DNA of 17,112 bases from CAYSPS01 sp964432975 (GTDB lineage Bacteria > Babelota > Babeliae > Babelales > UBA12409). Positions 7,384 to 14,488 of the stretch are shown here, one piece after another; within the stretch, counting starts at the first letter, position 1; each line of letters starts with the position of its first letter. The notes beneath the pieces were generated by a model. That model saw only the letters and a program-made list of their open reading frames with translations. It was not told the DNA's origin and did not search any database. The DNA lies in assembly GCA_964432975.1 (NCBI GenBank), contig CAYSPS010000020.1, forward strand, positions 1 through 17,112, given 5' to 3'. The position numbers and the translations under genes are program-made.

Positions 7384-8253
7384 ATGAATATAAAACGGTT
7401 TGTGTTGTGTGCGTTATGCGCACTGGGCATGTATGCGCCAGCGCATGCTATGAGTCCTGCAGACGTTGGTAGTTTTAAAAGTGCTTTTGATGCCCAAAAA
7501 GCAATCTTTACTAATGCGGCCAATAGTCTTGATGAACGCATTGCCGCTGTTGATACTGCGATAAATGTTGTTTTTGATCAACTTTTGCCAAAAGCATCTG
7601 CAACTCCATTTGTACGTTTTGCCGGTTTTAATTTTGAAGGATTAACGGTAGAAACGGCCGGAAAGAATGTGTTTAAGTTTGCTCAAGAGTTAATCAAAAA
7701 ATTGTACGCAAAGCGGAGCGAACTTGTTGCGCAAAAAACTATAGCAATGGTAAAAGTAGCGACAGACAAAGTAACTCGTGAAAAAGATACAGAAAAGAGT
7801 CGTGAACTAGCAGATCTTACGGTTAGAAAAGATGCAGAAGTTGTGGCCGCTCGTGCTGCAGCAGCCGCGCCACTACAGGCGCAAATTACTAGGCTTTCAA
7901 GCGAGCTGGTTGCTGCGCAAGCGGCTGAGCAAGCTGCGCTAGGTGCAAAACTTGCTGCTGAAACTAATTCTGCCAGATTAACCGGTGAGCTGTCTACTGC
8001 GCAAAGTAATTTAGCTGCTGAGCGAACTGCCAAAGATGTTATAGAAGCTGCGCGAGATACTGCACGGACTGAACTGGCGCGTATAGCAAGTGCATTTAAA
8101 TCGTTTGTCGAGAACGTGCAGGGTGCTATTGTGCCACCGCTCCAGCTTGGGGAGGGTAATTTGAAAAAGGGAAAACTTGAAGCGCTTCAAACAGCTATGG
8201 CAGATGCGCGTACAGCTTTAGGCGAGGATTATAAACCGAAAGACTGGACATAA
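7384..8253 (+). CDS. Secreted coiled-coil protein, paralogue of the gene at 13487
   Basis: 289 residues with a signal peptide ending AHA (cleavage about residue 22). An N-terminal globular region (about 23-105) contains VGSFKSAFDAQ and GFNFEGLTVETAGKNVFKFAQ. This matches the other secreted protein here (IDQFKTGFQAQ and GISYDGLTIESANKNVTTFVQ) in order and spacing, so the two define a family. Residues about 106-235 form a long Ala/Glu/Lys-rich coiled coil, and a short globular tail ends in KPKDWT. I do not recognise the family elsewhere. Two starts have ribosome sites: ATG 7384 (GGAGGT, close spacing) and ATG 7342 (AAAGGAG, eight bases), the latter adding 14 residues before the signal peptide. 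I preferred 7384 because the paralogue also has a short signal. A strong terminator follows. Confidence 0.8.
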   Translation: MNIKRFVLCALCALGMYAPAHAMSPADVGSFKSAFDAQKAIFTNAANSLDERIAAVDTAINVVFDQLLPKASATPFVRFAGFNFEGLTVETAGKNVFKFAQELIKKLYAKRSELVAQKTIAMVKVATDKVTREKDTEKSRELADLTVRKDAEVVAARAAAAAPLQAQITRLSSELVAAQAAEQAALGAKLAAETNSARLTGELSTAQSNLAAERTAKDVIEAARDTARTELARIASAFKSFVENVQGAIVPPLQLGEGNLKKGKLEALQTAMADARTALGEDYKPKDWT

Positions 8254-8285
8254 TAAATTGTAGCCGCTCGTTACAGACGTGTTAA

Positions 8286-8320
8286 GGCGGCGGGGATTTT
8301 CTCCCCGCCGCCTCGTTTTT
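8286..8320 (+). terminator. Strong intrinsic terminator
   Basis: Perfect 11-bp arms GGCGGCGGGGA (8286-8296) and TCCCCGCCGCC (8302-8312) around TTTTC, followed by TCGTTTTT. It closes the two-gene secreted-protein unit. Confidence 0.93.
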
Positions 8321-8389
8321 CTTTTCTTTTCCTTCCCCTCATGCTATGACTAATTGCATATGAAATTCTTTTAAACAAGGGAGAATCGT

Positions 8390-10000
8390 ATGCGTTGGGC
8401 ATCAATCTTTTTTGTGCTTGCACTTGGCATATTGAGTGCAAGCAATTTATGTGCCGTTTACGGCAAGACGTATATTTCTTTTCGTCCAGCTTTTGAAGTT
8501 GGCACACCTGAGCGGTTGGCACTCGTTCATGACGCCATGACGGCGCGTGAAGATGGCCATGGTGGCACCGTGCAGATTGTTGGTTTTGGTGGCCGCACCG
8601 CAAGTGCTGTCGATCTTGCGCGCTATTTTTTACCAAACGATCGTGCATGTTTGCGTGTTGCTGAAGACATGAACAATAATTTTTTAATTGCCGATATTAA
8701 TGCCGGCTGTTTTCATGTGGTGAGTGTGCCAACCGCCGGTCTTGGTTTTGATGATTTTCGGGAGCAACAAGCAACAAACATGACATTCCAAAGCATGCTG
8801 AACTTTGCGCCGTATCGGCATGAATTTGGCGTTGGCGGTATTTATTTACAACAATTGCCAAAGAATTTTTGGTTTGATGTGTCTGCATGCGTTGTTCAAG
8901 CGCGTCAATCTTTGTGCGTGTGCGAAAATGTCATTAATCGTGGTGGTACCGGGCCTGACGAATCGCAATATTATGCCAATATGACCGCGATGATGAATTC
9001 GTGTACCAAACCGTTTTGTTACAGCAATTTAACCAACAAATGCATGAAAATTACGCGCTGTCCACAAGTGGAAATTCGTATTGGTGATAGCTTTACCCAT
9101 TGTGGCGATGATCAAACCAATGGCTTTATTGGCCTCATGATTCCAACGGGGAACAAACCATGTCAATGTTATTTATTTGAACCCGTTGTTGGCAACAATC
9201 GTCATTGGGGTGGATTTTTTGGGTTCAACGGCAATTATTTGTTTTCACGTACCGATACACACACAATTAATATGCATATTGACCTTGTTGCGCGATATTT
9301 GTTTCCAAACACCCAATTGCGCTCATTTGATTTAAAAGGACGGCCATGGAGTCGTTATTTGCCAGTATGGAAAAGTCGTACTGTGCTGCCAGATCCATCA
9401 GTAGCAGCAAATGCGTCGACCATTTATGCACAATTGGCGCCATTGGTAAATTATTCAACCTTGTGCGCACAAATTATTCCAAATTGGAGTGCAGATTTGC
9501 TGACATCGCTGCAATTTAAAAAACATGGCTTTTCAGCCGAAGTTGGCTATCATGCATATACTAAAGAAGCTGAAAATCTGTGCTGGTGTTGCACGTCTCT
9601 TTCAAAGGGGTTGGGCGTTGCCGCAGTAAGTGCGTCGCTTGATCAAACTCAATGGCAAACCACAAACCATGAGTATCCAGTTACCAAGAGCTTTGAAAAA
9701 CCAAGCGATTATTGTGTTGCGGCAAGTCCGTTGGTAAGTGATAGCCGTCCAGTTGTCACTAATTCTGTAATTACAGGTTGGTCGCCTACCTATGTTGAGT
9801 TGACCATCGATGATCTTGATCAAGATAGTGCGCTCCAGCCAGCAGTTTTTGCACAAGGCGTGTATGCAACGCTTGGCTACACGTGGTATGACTGCACGTA
9901 TCCGCCAATGTTATTTGTCGGTGGCTCGTATGAATGTGCCAATGATAATTCATACATTAATAATTGGAAGGCGTGGATTAGATTCGGTGTAGCTTTTTAG
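8390..10000 (+). CDS. Cysteine-rich outer-membrane beta-barrel protein (candidate)
   Basis: 536 residues. ATG 8390 follows AGGGAGA, and the first 22 or so residues (MRWASIFFVLALGILSASNL...) are a signal peptide. The mature chain shows alternating hydrophobic/aromatic stretches (YATLGYTWYDC, MLFVGGSYEC, WKAWIRFGVAF) and ends in Phe with the alternating pattern recognised by the BAM assembly machinery. It carries 19 cysteines after the signal peptide, several as pairs (CVC, CQC, CWCC), an unusual number for a barrel. It resembles large surface porin-like proteins in general; I cannot assign a named family. Disulfide cross-linking, as in chlamydial envelope proteins, is inference. It stands alone: a terminator lies upstream and the repeat region begins just after it. 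Confidence 0.7.
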   Translation: MRWASIFFVLALGILSASNLCAVYGKTYISFRPAFEVGTPERLALVHDAMTAREDGHGGTVQIVGFGGRTASAVDLARYFLPNDRACLRVAEDMNNNFLIADINAGCFHVVSVPTAGLGFDDFREQQATNMTFQSMLNFAPYRHEFGVGGIYLQQLPKNFWFDVSACVVQARQSLCVCENVINRGGTGPDESQYYANMTAMMNSCTKPFCYSNLTNKCMKITRCPQVEIRIGDSFTHCGDDQTNGFIGLMIPTGNKPCQCYLFEPVVGNNRHWGGFFGFNGNYLFSRTDTHTINMHIDLVARYLFPNTQLRSFDLKGRPWSRYLPVWKSRTVLPDPSVAANASTIYAQLAPLVNYSTLCAQIIPNWSADLLTSLQFKKHGFSAEVGYHAYTKEAENLCWCCTSLSKGLGVAAVSASLDQTQWQTTNHEYPVTKSFEKPSDYCVAASPLVSDSRPVVTNSVITGWSPTYVELTIDDLDQDSALQPAVFAQGVYATLGYTWYDCTYPPMLFVGGSYECANDNSYINNWKAWIRFGVAF

Positions 10001-10035
10001 ATAAAAAGTTATACAAATTTTTCATTAAAATAATT

Positions 10036-10235
10036 TTGTGGCATTATCATGCCCTGGTGAGCTCGCCGCTCTGGCCCAAGGACCGTTTCGCAACGGCCCT
10101 TGGATCCCGTGCGCCAGGGACACCCTGGCCCCCAACGCTTGTAAGGTGGCCATTCGCCTTCGGCTCAGACCACACATCAAGCGTGAATGAAGCTTTGATT
10201 TACATACGGCTTTAAGCGGCTGGTCACGCCGCACA
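10036..10235 (-). repeat. R element, copy a (multi-hairpin interspersed repeat)
   Basis: Read on the minus strand, about 10202-10081 is nearly identical to copy b (11027-11148). Visible hairpins are CCAGGG/CCCTGG (10114-10128), a 12-bp arm pair with a four-base loop (10076-10103, one G.U on the minus strand but A.C on the plus) and GGCAT/ATGCC (10040-10053). The element begins in the 3' part of the MNQF mini-ORF and ends about 35 bases after the outer-membrane protein gene. Confidence 0.85.
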
Positions 10236-10308
10236 ACGGGCTTAAAGGTTTGATTTTATAGAGACACTTTGGGGAGGGCTCAAAGAAATTTTGTACAAAC
10301 TGGTTCAT
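10177..10308 (-). CDS. Small repeated ORF, MNQF family, copy 1 (43 residues)
   Basis: ATG 10308 follows a perfect ribosome site, GGAGGT, at good spacing. The product starts MNQFVQNFFEPSPKCLYKIK and continues PLSPLCGVTSRLKPYV to a TGA inside the start of R copy a. A second copy at 16634 keeps the same ribosome site, start and core (MNQF-[VI]-Q-[NK]-F, KCLYKIKPLSPLCGV) although surrounding DNA has changed. About 20-30 bases of leader (GGTCCAAAGTCCC) are also shared. I recognise no family. It may be a real small protein carried by the repeat cassette or a leader peptide; coding is suggested, not proven. Confidence 0.45.
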   Translation of the reverse strand: MNQFVQNFFEPSPKCLYKIKPLSPLCGVTSRLKPYVNQSFIHA

Positions 10309-10384
10309 GTTTTTACCTCCAGTGAAATATGGGACTTTGGACCTTACGTTTCTTTTGAACCCAATTGGACTTTTTAAATTTCGT
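10309..10384 (-). promoter_or_regulatory. Conserved link between tandem array and MNQF ORF
   Basis: The stretch shares two blocks with 16635-16760: AAATTTAAAAAGTCCAATT next to the array and GGTCCAAAGTCCC before the ribosome site. Both contain GTCCAA. The other copy has about 50 extra bases between the blocks. No clear -35/-10 pair stands out. Confidence 0.4.
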
Positions 10385-10387
10385 TTA

Positions 10388-10423
10388 CCCCTCGATACAT
10401 TCGGCTTCGCCGAACACTCGGGG
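10388..10423 (+). repeat. Two-tier stem-loop, copy 1, at the array edge
   Basis: Outer arms CCCC(T)CGA (10388-10395) and TCGGGG (10418-10423), inner arms TTCGGC (10400-10405) and GCCGAA (10409-10414) with loop TTC. Copies at 10910-10957 and 16765-16800 keep the architecture with altered bases. Confidence 0.7.
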
Positions 10424-10615
10424 CGAACGGAATGATTTAATTTTGTTAAGTCGTGTTTGGTGCTGAATAATTTTGAGCAACTTTTGGATGTGTTCGATTT
10501 TGCTGAACACTCGGGGCGAACGGAATGATTTAATTTTGTTAAGTCGTGTTTGGTGCTGAATAATTTTGAGCAACTTTTGGATGTGTTCGATTTTGCTGAA
10601 CTCGGGGCGAACGGA
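10409..10615 (-). repeat. 93-bp tandem repeat array, left (about 2.2 units)
   Basis: Units begin at 10409, 10502 and 10595, an exact 93-bp period; the third is partial and has lost two bases (GAACTC for GAACACTC). Because 93 is a multiple of three, the minus-strand frame stays open and would read a 31-residue Lys/Ile-rich repeat ending ECIEG before a stop. A second minus-strand frame is also open, so openness alone is weak evidence of coding. Confidence 0.9.
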
Positions 10616-10902
10616 GAAAGAACGGCAGTGCAAATTTTTTAACTTAAATGTAATTTATGAGTAAATAAAAAATGATTATTTCGTTGATCTGTGCGATTTT
10701 TTCGTTAAATGTCTAAAAAGGCATTGTTGGGCTAACGGAAAGATTTTTATAAAGTTATTCGCGCTTTATCGGGATGAACTGAAAAAACTTGTGGGGTTGC
10801 CGTATGTATTTTGTAGTATTCGGGACTAATGGAAAAATATATTTGTAGAGTTGCTTGTTTGCAAACTTTCATAGATTGTCAGCGACAAGAGAAAAGAACA
10901 AT

Positions 10903-10960
10903 CCGTTCACACCGAGTGACCCGCCAAGCTATAGCGCAGGCGGGTTGTATCGAGGTGTTT
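10903..10960 (+). repeat. Two-tier stem-loop, copy 2, with compensatory changes
   Basis: Outer arms CACCGA (10910-10915) and TCG(A)GGTG (10950-10957), inner arms ACCCGCC (10919-10925) and GGCGGGT (10939-10945). Flanks CCGTTC and TATCGAGG match copy 1 read on the opposite strand, while both stems use different base pairs. Confidence 0.7.
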
Positions 10961-10984
10961 AAAGCCTTAACAATATAATTGTTT

Positions 10985-11020
10985 TTGTAGTGATCGGAGG
11001 CGCTATATCACATGTTGCCT
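10985..11020 (-). pseudogene. Fragment of a doc 3' end
   Basis: Minus-strand reading gives ...LRQHVI-stop followed by CGATCACTACAAA. The intact doc ends ...FKQHMI-stop and is followed by the same CGATCACTACAAA. About 27 of 35 bases agree. R copy b lies between the two tails. This is either a relic of a second toxin gene or a tail duplicated when R arrived. Confidence 0.55.
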
Positions 11021-11021
11021 A

Positions 11022-11265
11022 AGCATAAATCAAAGCTTCATTCACGCTTGATGTGTGGTCTGAGCCGAAGGCGAATGGCCACCTTACAAGCGTTGGGGTC
11101 CAGGGTGTCCCTGGCGCATGGTTCCAAGGGCGTTGCGATACGGTTCTTGCGGCAGCCCGGCGTAGCCTTGGCGAAGCCTGGGGGCTTGGCCTGCATAAGC
11201 CCACCATTGACATGGTAATGTCAAAAAAATCTAAATTTCAAAAAAATTTTAGATTGTGATTTCTG
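11022..11265 (+). repeat. R element, copy b
   Basis: Same orientation as copy c at 12010-12258. It has the CCAGGG/CCCTGG hairpin (11100-11114), a decayed version of the long hairpin of copy a, GGGCTT/AAGCCC (about 11182-11202), GACAT/ATGTC (11209-11222), and an AT-rich hairpin AATCTAAA/TTTAGATT (about 11227-11255). On the minus strand the last one is followed by Ts and could terminate doc. Confidence 0.85.
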
Positions 11266-11289
11266 ATTGGTTTGTAGTGATCGGGATGG

Positions 11290-11670
11290 CTATATCATAT
11301 GTTGCTTAAATATGTGTGAAACCTTCTTGATTGTCATCTCTGATTTGGCAATTTTAATGCCAAGATTATATAGTTCACCCGATTTAAAAATTACTATTTT
11401 TTGATTGCTTTCAAGGAATAATATTGCCGTCATGAGACCAGTTCTTTTGTTGCCATCAACAAAGGGATGATCTTTAATAATGTAATATGCATAGGCGGCG
11501 GCTATTTCATGTATGGTTTGATAGAGATATTTTCCGTCAAATGTTGCTTGCGGTGCATAGACGGCAGATTCAAGTAAATTTTTATCTCGGATGCCATAAA
11601 GTCCCCCAAATTCTTTTACGAGTTGCCAATTAATGGCAATTACATTTTTGCATGATAAAAAATGATACAT
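11290..11670 (-). CDS. doc: Doc toxin (Fic-fold death-on-curing protein)
   Basis: 126 residues, typical of Doc. The Fic/Doc motif HPFVDGNKRTG (about residues 68-78 from ATG 11670) is intact, with the catalytic His and the Lys variant that in the Doc subfamily marks a kinase-type toxin phosphorylating EF-Tu (family knowledge, from phage P1 Doc). ATG 11670 overlaps the antitoxin stop as TGATG, so toxin translation is coupled to the antitoxin. A TTG one codon earlier is also open. Downstream lie R copy b and a duplicate of the gene's 3' tail. The usual partner of Doc is Phd; here it is an AbrB/MazE-type protein. Confidence 0.87.
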   Translation of the reverse strand: MYHFLSCKNVIAINWQLVKEFGGLYGIRDKNLLESAVYAPQATFDGKYLYQTIHEIAAAYAYYIIKDHPFVDGNKRTGLMTAILFLESNQKIVIFKSGELYNLGIKIAKSEMTIKKVSHIFKQHMI

Positions 11671-11888
11671 CAACTTTTGGCTAGTTTCTTGAAATCGTCA
11701 GCATACTTGCGTGCATTTTTTTCGTACAAAGACTTTAAGGTAGGCATTTTTACTGGTTCAATAATAATTTTTTTGCCGTCTGTTTTTATTTTGAGGCCGG
11801 TTTTTTGCGTAATATTAAGCAATTCTAAAATTGGTTTATCGATAATAATCGCAAAGCTGTTGCCATATTTTGATAATTTTTTAATCAT
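11670..11888 (-). CDS. AbrB/MazE-type antitoxin paired with Doc
   Basis: 72 residues from ATG 11888, chosen because AGAGGA lies about eight bases upstream; the longer frame to 11930 has no such site. The N-terminal half (MIKKLSKYGNSFAIIIDKPI...KIKTDGKKIIIEP) is a SpoVT/AbrB swapped-hairpin DNA-binding domain. The C-terminal half (MPTLKSLYEKNARKYADDFKKLAK) is a helical tail that would bind and block the toxin. It precedes doc with a one-base overlap. Such proteins repress their own promoter, here probably through the TGTACA repeats upstream. Confidence 0.82.
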   Translation of the reverse strand: MIKKLSKYGNSFAIIIDKPILELLNITQKTGLKIKTDGKKIIIEPVKMPTLKSLYEKNARKYADDFKKLAKS

Positions 11889-11906
11889 TTTATGTTCCTC
11901 TGCGTA

Positions 11907-11936
11907 ATTGTAGCAAGAAAGTATGTACATTGTACA
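11907..11936 (-). promoter_or_regulatory. Toxin-antitoxin promoter and likely operator
   Basis: TACAAT (11912-11907, minus strand) is a good -10 box. Where the -35 should lie is TGTACA-T-TGTACA (11924-11936), two self-complementary hexamers one base apart. Symmetric repeats over the -35 are the expected site for autoregulation by the AbrB-type antitoxin. Confidence 0.5.
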
Positions 11937-12009
11937 GACTTTCCTATCTCAACCATATATGAGACTAGATACATCAGCTTATTACGTGCAAGCCGTATAA
12001 ATTAATGAT

Positions 12010-12258
12010 TCCTTCACGCTTGTTGCGTGATTCGCAGCTTAAAGTAGCATGTAAATCAAAAATTCATTTACGCTTGTTGGTGGTCTGAGCCAAGGGCGAA
12101 TGGCCACCTTGCAAGCGTTTGGGGTCCAGGGTGCCCCTGGTGTCAGGGTTTACAGGGACCCGACAAGGGGTCCCTGTACGCTTGGCCTGCGTAAGGCCAC
12201 CATTGGCATGGTAATGCCAAAAAATTTGGATTTTAAAAAAAATTTTATATTGTGATCT
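12010..12258 (+). repeat. R element, copy c, abutting the prfB stop
   Basis: It begins with a decayed match to the 3' part of the MNQF ORF (near 12010-12050). It then carries CCAGGG/CCCTGG (12126-12140), a perfect 10-bp hairpin ACAGGGACCC/GGGTCCCTGT (12152-12177), GGCCT/AGGCC (about 12184-12198) and GGCAT/ATGCC (12205-12218). It ends on the base before the prfB stop codon. Confidence 0.85.
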
Positions 12259-13344
12259 CTAGCTAGGATGAGTTGCCAGAAATTTTTCTATAAACGGCAT
12301 CAAATCACCATCAAGCACCAAGTCTGGTTGTTGACTTGTATATTCGGTGCGATGATCTTTAACCATTTTGTATGGGTGAAGCACATACGAGCGTATTTGC
12401 GAACCCCACTCAATATTTTTTTTCTCAAATTTCTCTTCTTGTTGCGCACGCTCTTCTTTTTGTTTTTGTACCAGGCGTGCTTTGAGCATTTTCATCGCCG
12501 TTTCGCGATTTTGAATTTGCGAACGTTCGTTTTGACATTGCACAACAATATTTGTTGGTAAATGCGTAATACGCACTGCTGATTCGGTTTTATTGACATG
12601 CTGGCCGCCAGCACCGCCAGAACGATAGGTATCAATGCGTAAATCTTTTGGATCAATAACAATATCTTGTTCTTGCGCATATTCTGGAATAACGCTTACG
12701 CTGCAAAATGACGTATGCCGTCGTTTGTTGGCGTCAAATGGTGAAATGCGTACAAGTCGATGTATGCCGTGTTCAGCTTTAAGCAGTCCATACGCATTGC
12801 GTCCCTTTATGTAAAGCGTTGCAGATTTAATGCCAGCTCCTTCGCCAGCTTGATAATCAACTACGCCTGCTGAAAGCTTGTTGTTTTCGCAAAAACGCAC
12901 ATACATGCGCAGTACCATTTCTGCCCAGTCTTGCGCCTCGGTACCGCCGGCGCCAGCATTGATGCTTAAAAAACAATTACTGTGGTCATCTGGTTTGTTG
13001 AGTAATAGTTCGATTTTGAATTTTTTGATTTCTCGCACAAGCGTGCTCAAATCACGAGAAAGTTTTTGCAGCTCATGCTCGTCCTGCGCAAATAATTCAA
13101 GTAGTTCTTGTTGTTCTTCAAAGCTGCGCGCGATTTGTTCATAACGCTCGCGCTGTTCTTTGATATGTTCAAAACGTTGCGAAATTGCTGCTTGGTCTTT
13201 ATGCTGCCAAAAATTTTCTTGCTGTATGACGGTTTGCAATTCATGAAATTCTTTTTCAATACCAGCGCTGGCCCAATAATTTTTAATGGTGAGTACGTCT
13301 GGTTCAATGTCATGCAATTGTTGCTTGAGATCATCAATAAGCAT
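12259..13344 (-). CDS. prfB: Peptide chain release factor 2
   Basis: 361 residues. It releases finished proteins at UGA and UAA stop codons. The codon-reading motif SPF (201-203, in RLVRISPFD) marks RF2 rather than RF1, and the catalytic GGQ (246-248, in RSGGAGGQHVNKTESAVRI) is intact. The N-terminal coiled region runs to about 115. Many bacteria have an in-frame UGA near codon 26 that needs a +1 frameshift; here the reading frame is continuous from ATG 13344 through the homologous position (IKNYWASAGIEKE), so there is no such autoregulation. The start follows AAAGGAGAT. R copy c begins immediately after the stop. Confidence 0.96.
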   Translation of the reverse strand: MLIDDLKQQLHDIEPDVLTIKNYWASAGIEKEFHELQTVIQQENFWQHKDQAAISQRFEHIKEQRERYEQIARSFEEQQELLELFAQDEHELQKLSRDLSTLVREIKKFKIELLLNKPDDHSNCFLSINAGAGGTEAQDWAEMVLRMYVRFCENNKLSAGVVDYQAGEGAGIKSATLYIKGRNAYGLLKAEHGIHRLVRISPFDANKRRHTSFCSVSVIPEYAQEQDIVIDPKDLRIDTYRSGGAGGQHVNKTESAVRITHLPTNIVVQCQNERSQIQNRETAMKMLKARLVQKQKEERAQQEEKFEKKNIEWGSQIRSYVLHPYKMVKDHRTEYTSQQPDLVLDGDLMPFIEKFLATHPS

Positions 13345-13373
13345 CAGAGCGATCTCCTTTGTATCTTGTTTTT

Positions 13374-13382
13374 AGTATAGCA
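13374..13382 (-). promoter_or_regulatory. Extended -10 promoter of prfB
   Basis: TGC followed by TATACT on the minus strand (13382-13374), an extended -10. No good -35 is seen 17 bases upstream. The leader would be about 25 bases. Confidence 0.4.
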
Positions 13383-13429
13383 CAGGTACGAAAATCACCT
13401 ATCGCATGAGTGAAAAACTTGATCTTTTT

Positions 13430-13448
13430 GTGTAATTGTTTTTTACAC
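13430..13448 (+). promoter_or_regulatory. Inverted repeat upstream of the coiled-coil gene
   Basis: Arms GTGTAA (13430-13435) and TTACAC (13443-13448) with a seven-base loop, about 39 bases before ATG 13487. It could be an operator or part of the promoter region; a weak TTGATC lies just upstream. Confidence 0.3.
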
Positions 13449-13486
13449 TTGAAGTATGTTCCTAACAAAAAGAGAGAAGGGCGTTT

Positions 13487-14428
13487 ATGAGAATATTTTA
13501 CGGTGTGTGTTGTTTGTCAGTGCTGATGGGTGCGGTAATGCGCATAAGCGCTGATGATATTGATCAGTTTAAAACTGGGTTTCAGGCGCAGGTGAATAAT
13601 TTTTCAAATAACGACATGGCGGTACGCAAAGCTGCATATGACCAGGCGATCAAGTTGGTAACTGAAAAGTTGTTACCGTTTGCAGTAAAACAAATTTCTT
13701 TCACATTGTTGCGTGGCATTAGTTATGATGGATTAACTATTGAAAGTGCAAACAAAAATGTAACCACCTTTGTTCAACAACTGCTTGCAAAACTTATTGC
13801 AGGGCGTGTTGCTTGCGAAACTGGTGTCACGCAAAAATGTGAAGCAACACAAAAAGATGTAACACAGGCATTTGACAAGGGTCGTAGTTCACGCGATCAA
13901 GAGGTCAGAGATTTGCAGACAAAGATTGCGGCTATTTCAGCACAACTGCCAGCTAAATTTAAAGAGGGGAAGGATTCGCAAAATCAAGAAATTACAAACC
14001 TGCAGGAGCAAATTGCCCAGTTGAATACTGAAAAAACGAATTTGCAAGAAAAACTTGCTGAGCTTGAAGTTGAAAAAAAAGCTTTACAATCACAGGTTGC
14101 TGAGATTCCAACGAAAGAGGCCGCCGCACTAGAGCAGGGGAAGAAGGAGCGAGATCCAGAAATTAAGTTGCTAACTGATGGGCTTAGCAAAAATAAAGAC
14201 GCTCTTGCTGGCATAGAAAATGTATGGCTTGTTGGTGATAAGCCGTTGAAGAAACAAATTGATGGTTGGCAAACGTATTTTACGGCAGGAGCAGGAAAGG
14301 ATATTAATCATTTATCGTTCAAGGAAGTTCAGAAACAATTTAGCGCATTTAAGGATTGGCTTGCCAAAGAATTACTGCCGGCGACACAAAAGATAGCTGA
14401 ATGTATCGCAGGGGCACGCAAGAATTAA
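13487..14428 (+). CDS. Secreted coiled-coil protein, paralogue of the gene at 7384
   Basis: 313 residues. ATG 13487 follows GAGAAGGG. A signal peptide covers about residues 1-22 (MRIFYGVCCLSVL...RISA). The N-terminal region (about 23-105) shares with the 7384 protein the order DI..FK.GF.AQ, LLP, then GLTIESANKNVTTFVQQLLAKL. A long Gln/Glu/Lys-rich coiled coil (about 115-225) has heptad-like repeats (NLQEQIAQLNTEKTNLQEKL). The C-terminal 80 residues (LVGDKPLKKQIDGWQTYF to ECIAGARKN) look globular and are not shared with the paralogue. Function unknown; export plus coiled coil suggests a periplasmic, surface or secreted structural role. It is a single-gene unit with its own terminator. Confidence 0.8.
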   Translation: MRIFYGVCCLSVLMGAVMRISADDIDQFKTGFQAQVNNFSNNDMAVRKAAYDQAIKLVTEKLLPFAVKQISFTLLRGISYDGLTIESANKNVTTFVQQLLAKLIAGRVACETGVTQKCEATQKDVTQAFDKGRSSRDQEVRDLQTKIAAISAQLPAKFKEGKDSQNQEITNLQEQIAQLNTEKTNLQEKLAELEVEKKALQSQVAEIPTKEAAALEQGKKERDPEIKLLTDGLSKNKDALAGIENVWLVGDKPLKKQIDGWQTYFTAGAGKDINHLSFKEVQKQFSAFKDWLAKELLPATQKIAECIAGARKN

Positions 14429-14443
14429 AATTCGCATGAGCAA

Positions 14444-14472
14444 GGGGCGCTCATTGGCGCCCCGATATTTTT
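14444..14472 (+). terminator. Intrinsic terminator after the coiled-coil gene
   Basis: Arms GGGGCGC (14444-14450) and GCGCCCC (14457-14463), loop TCATTG, then GATATTTTT. It lies between two convergent genes, with the T-tract on the plus-strand side. Confidence 0.88.
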
Positions 14473-14488
14473 GAGCAGGTAAAGTTTT

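Larger units (their letters stand above)
10634..11025. other. Gene-free stretch with repeat remnants
   Basis: About 390 AT-rich bases without a supported gene. The only recognisable items are the second two-tier stem-loop (10903-10960) and a duplicated doc 3' fragment (10985-11020). Short similar phrases (GGGCTAACGGAAAG near 10728, CGGGACTAATGGAAAA near 10821) hint at older decayed repeats. Confidence 0.6.

Noticed and set aside
10025..10234. ORFs inside R copies a and b that share a protein segment (KSKLHSRLMCGLSRRRMATL)
   Set aside because: The DNA itself is nearly identical there, so shared translation is expected; no ribosome site, and the frame is not kept in copies c and d.
10385..10633. 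Left tandem array as a protein-coding gene
   Set aside because: The start would be TTG without a ribosome site, a second frame is also open, and differences between the two arrays (E/K, Q/K, S/G, F/A) show no bias toward synonymous change.
10036..12258. R copies as an insertion sequence
   Set aside because: No transposase or terminal inverted repeats shared by all copies; copies differ in length and internal make-up.
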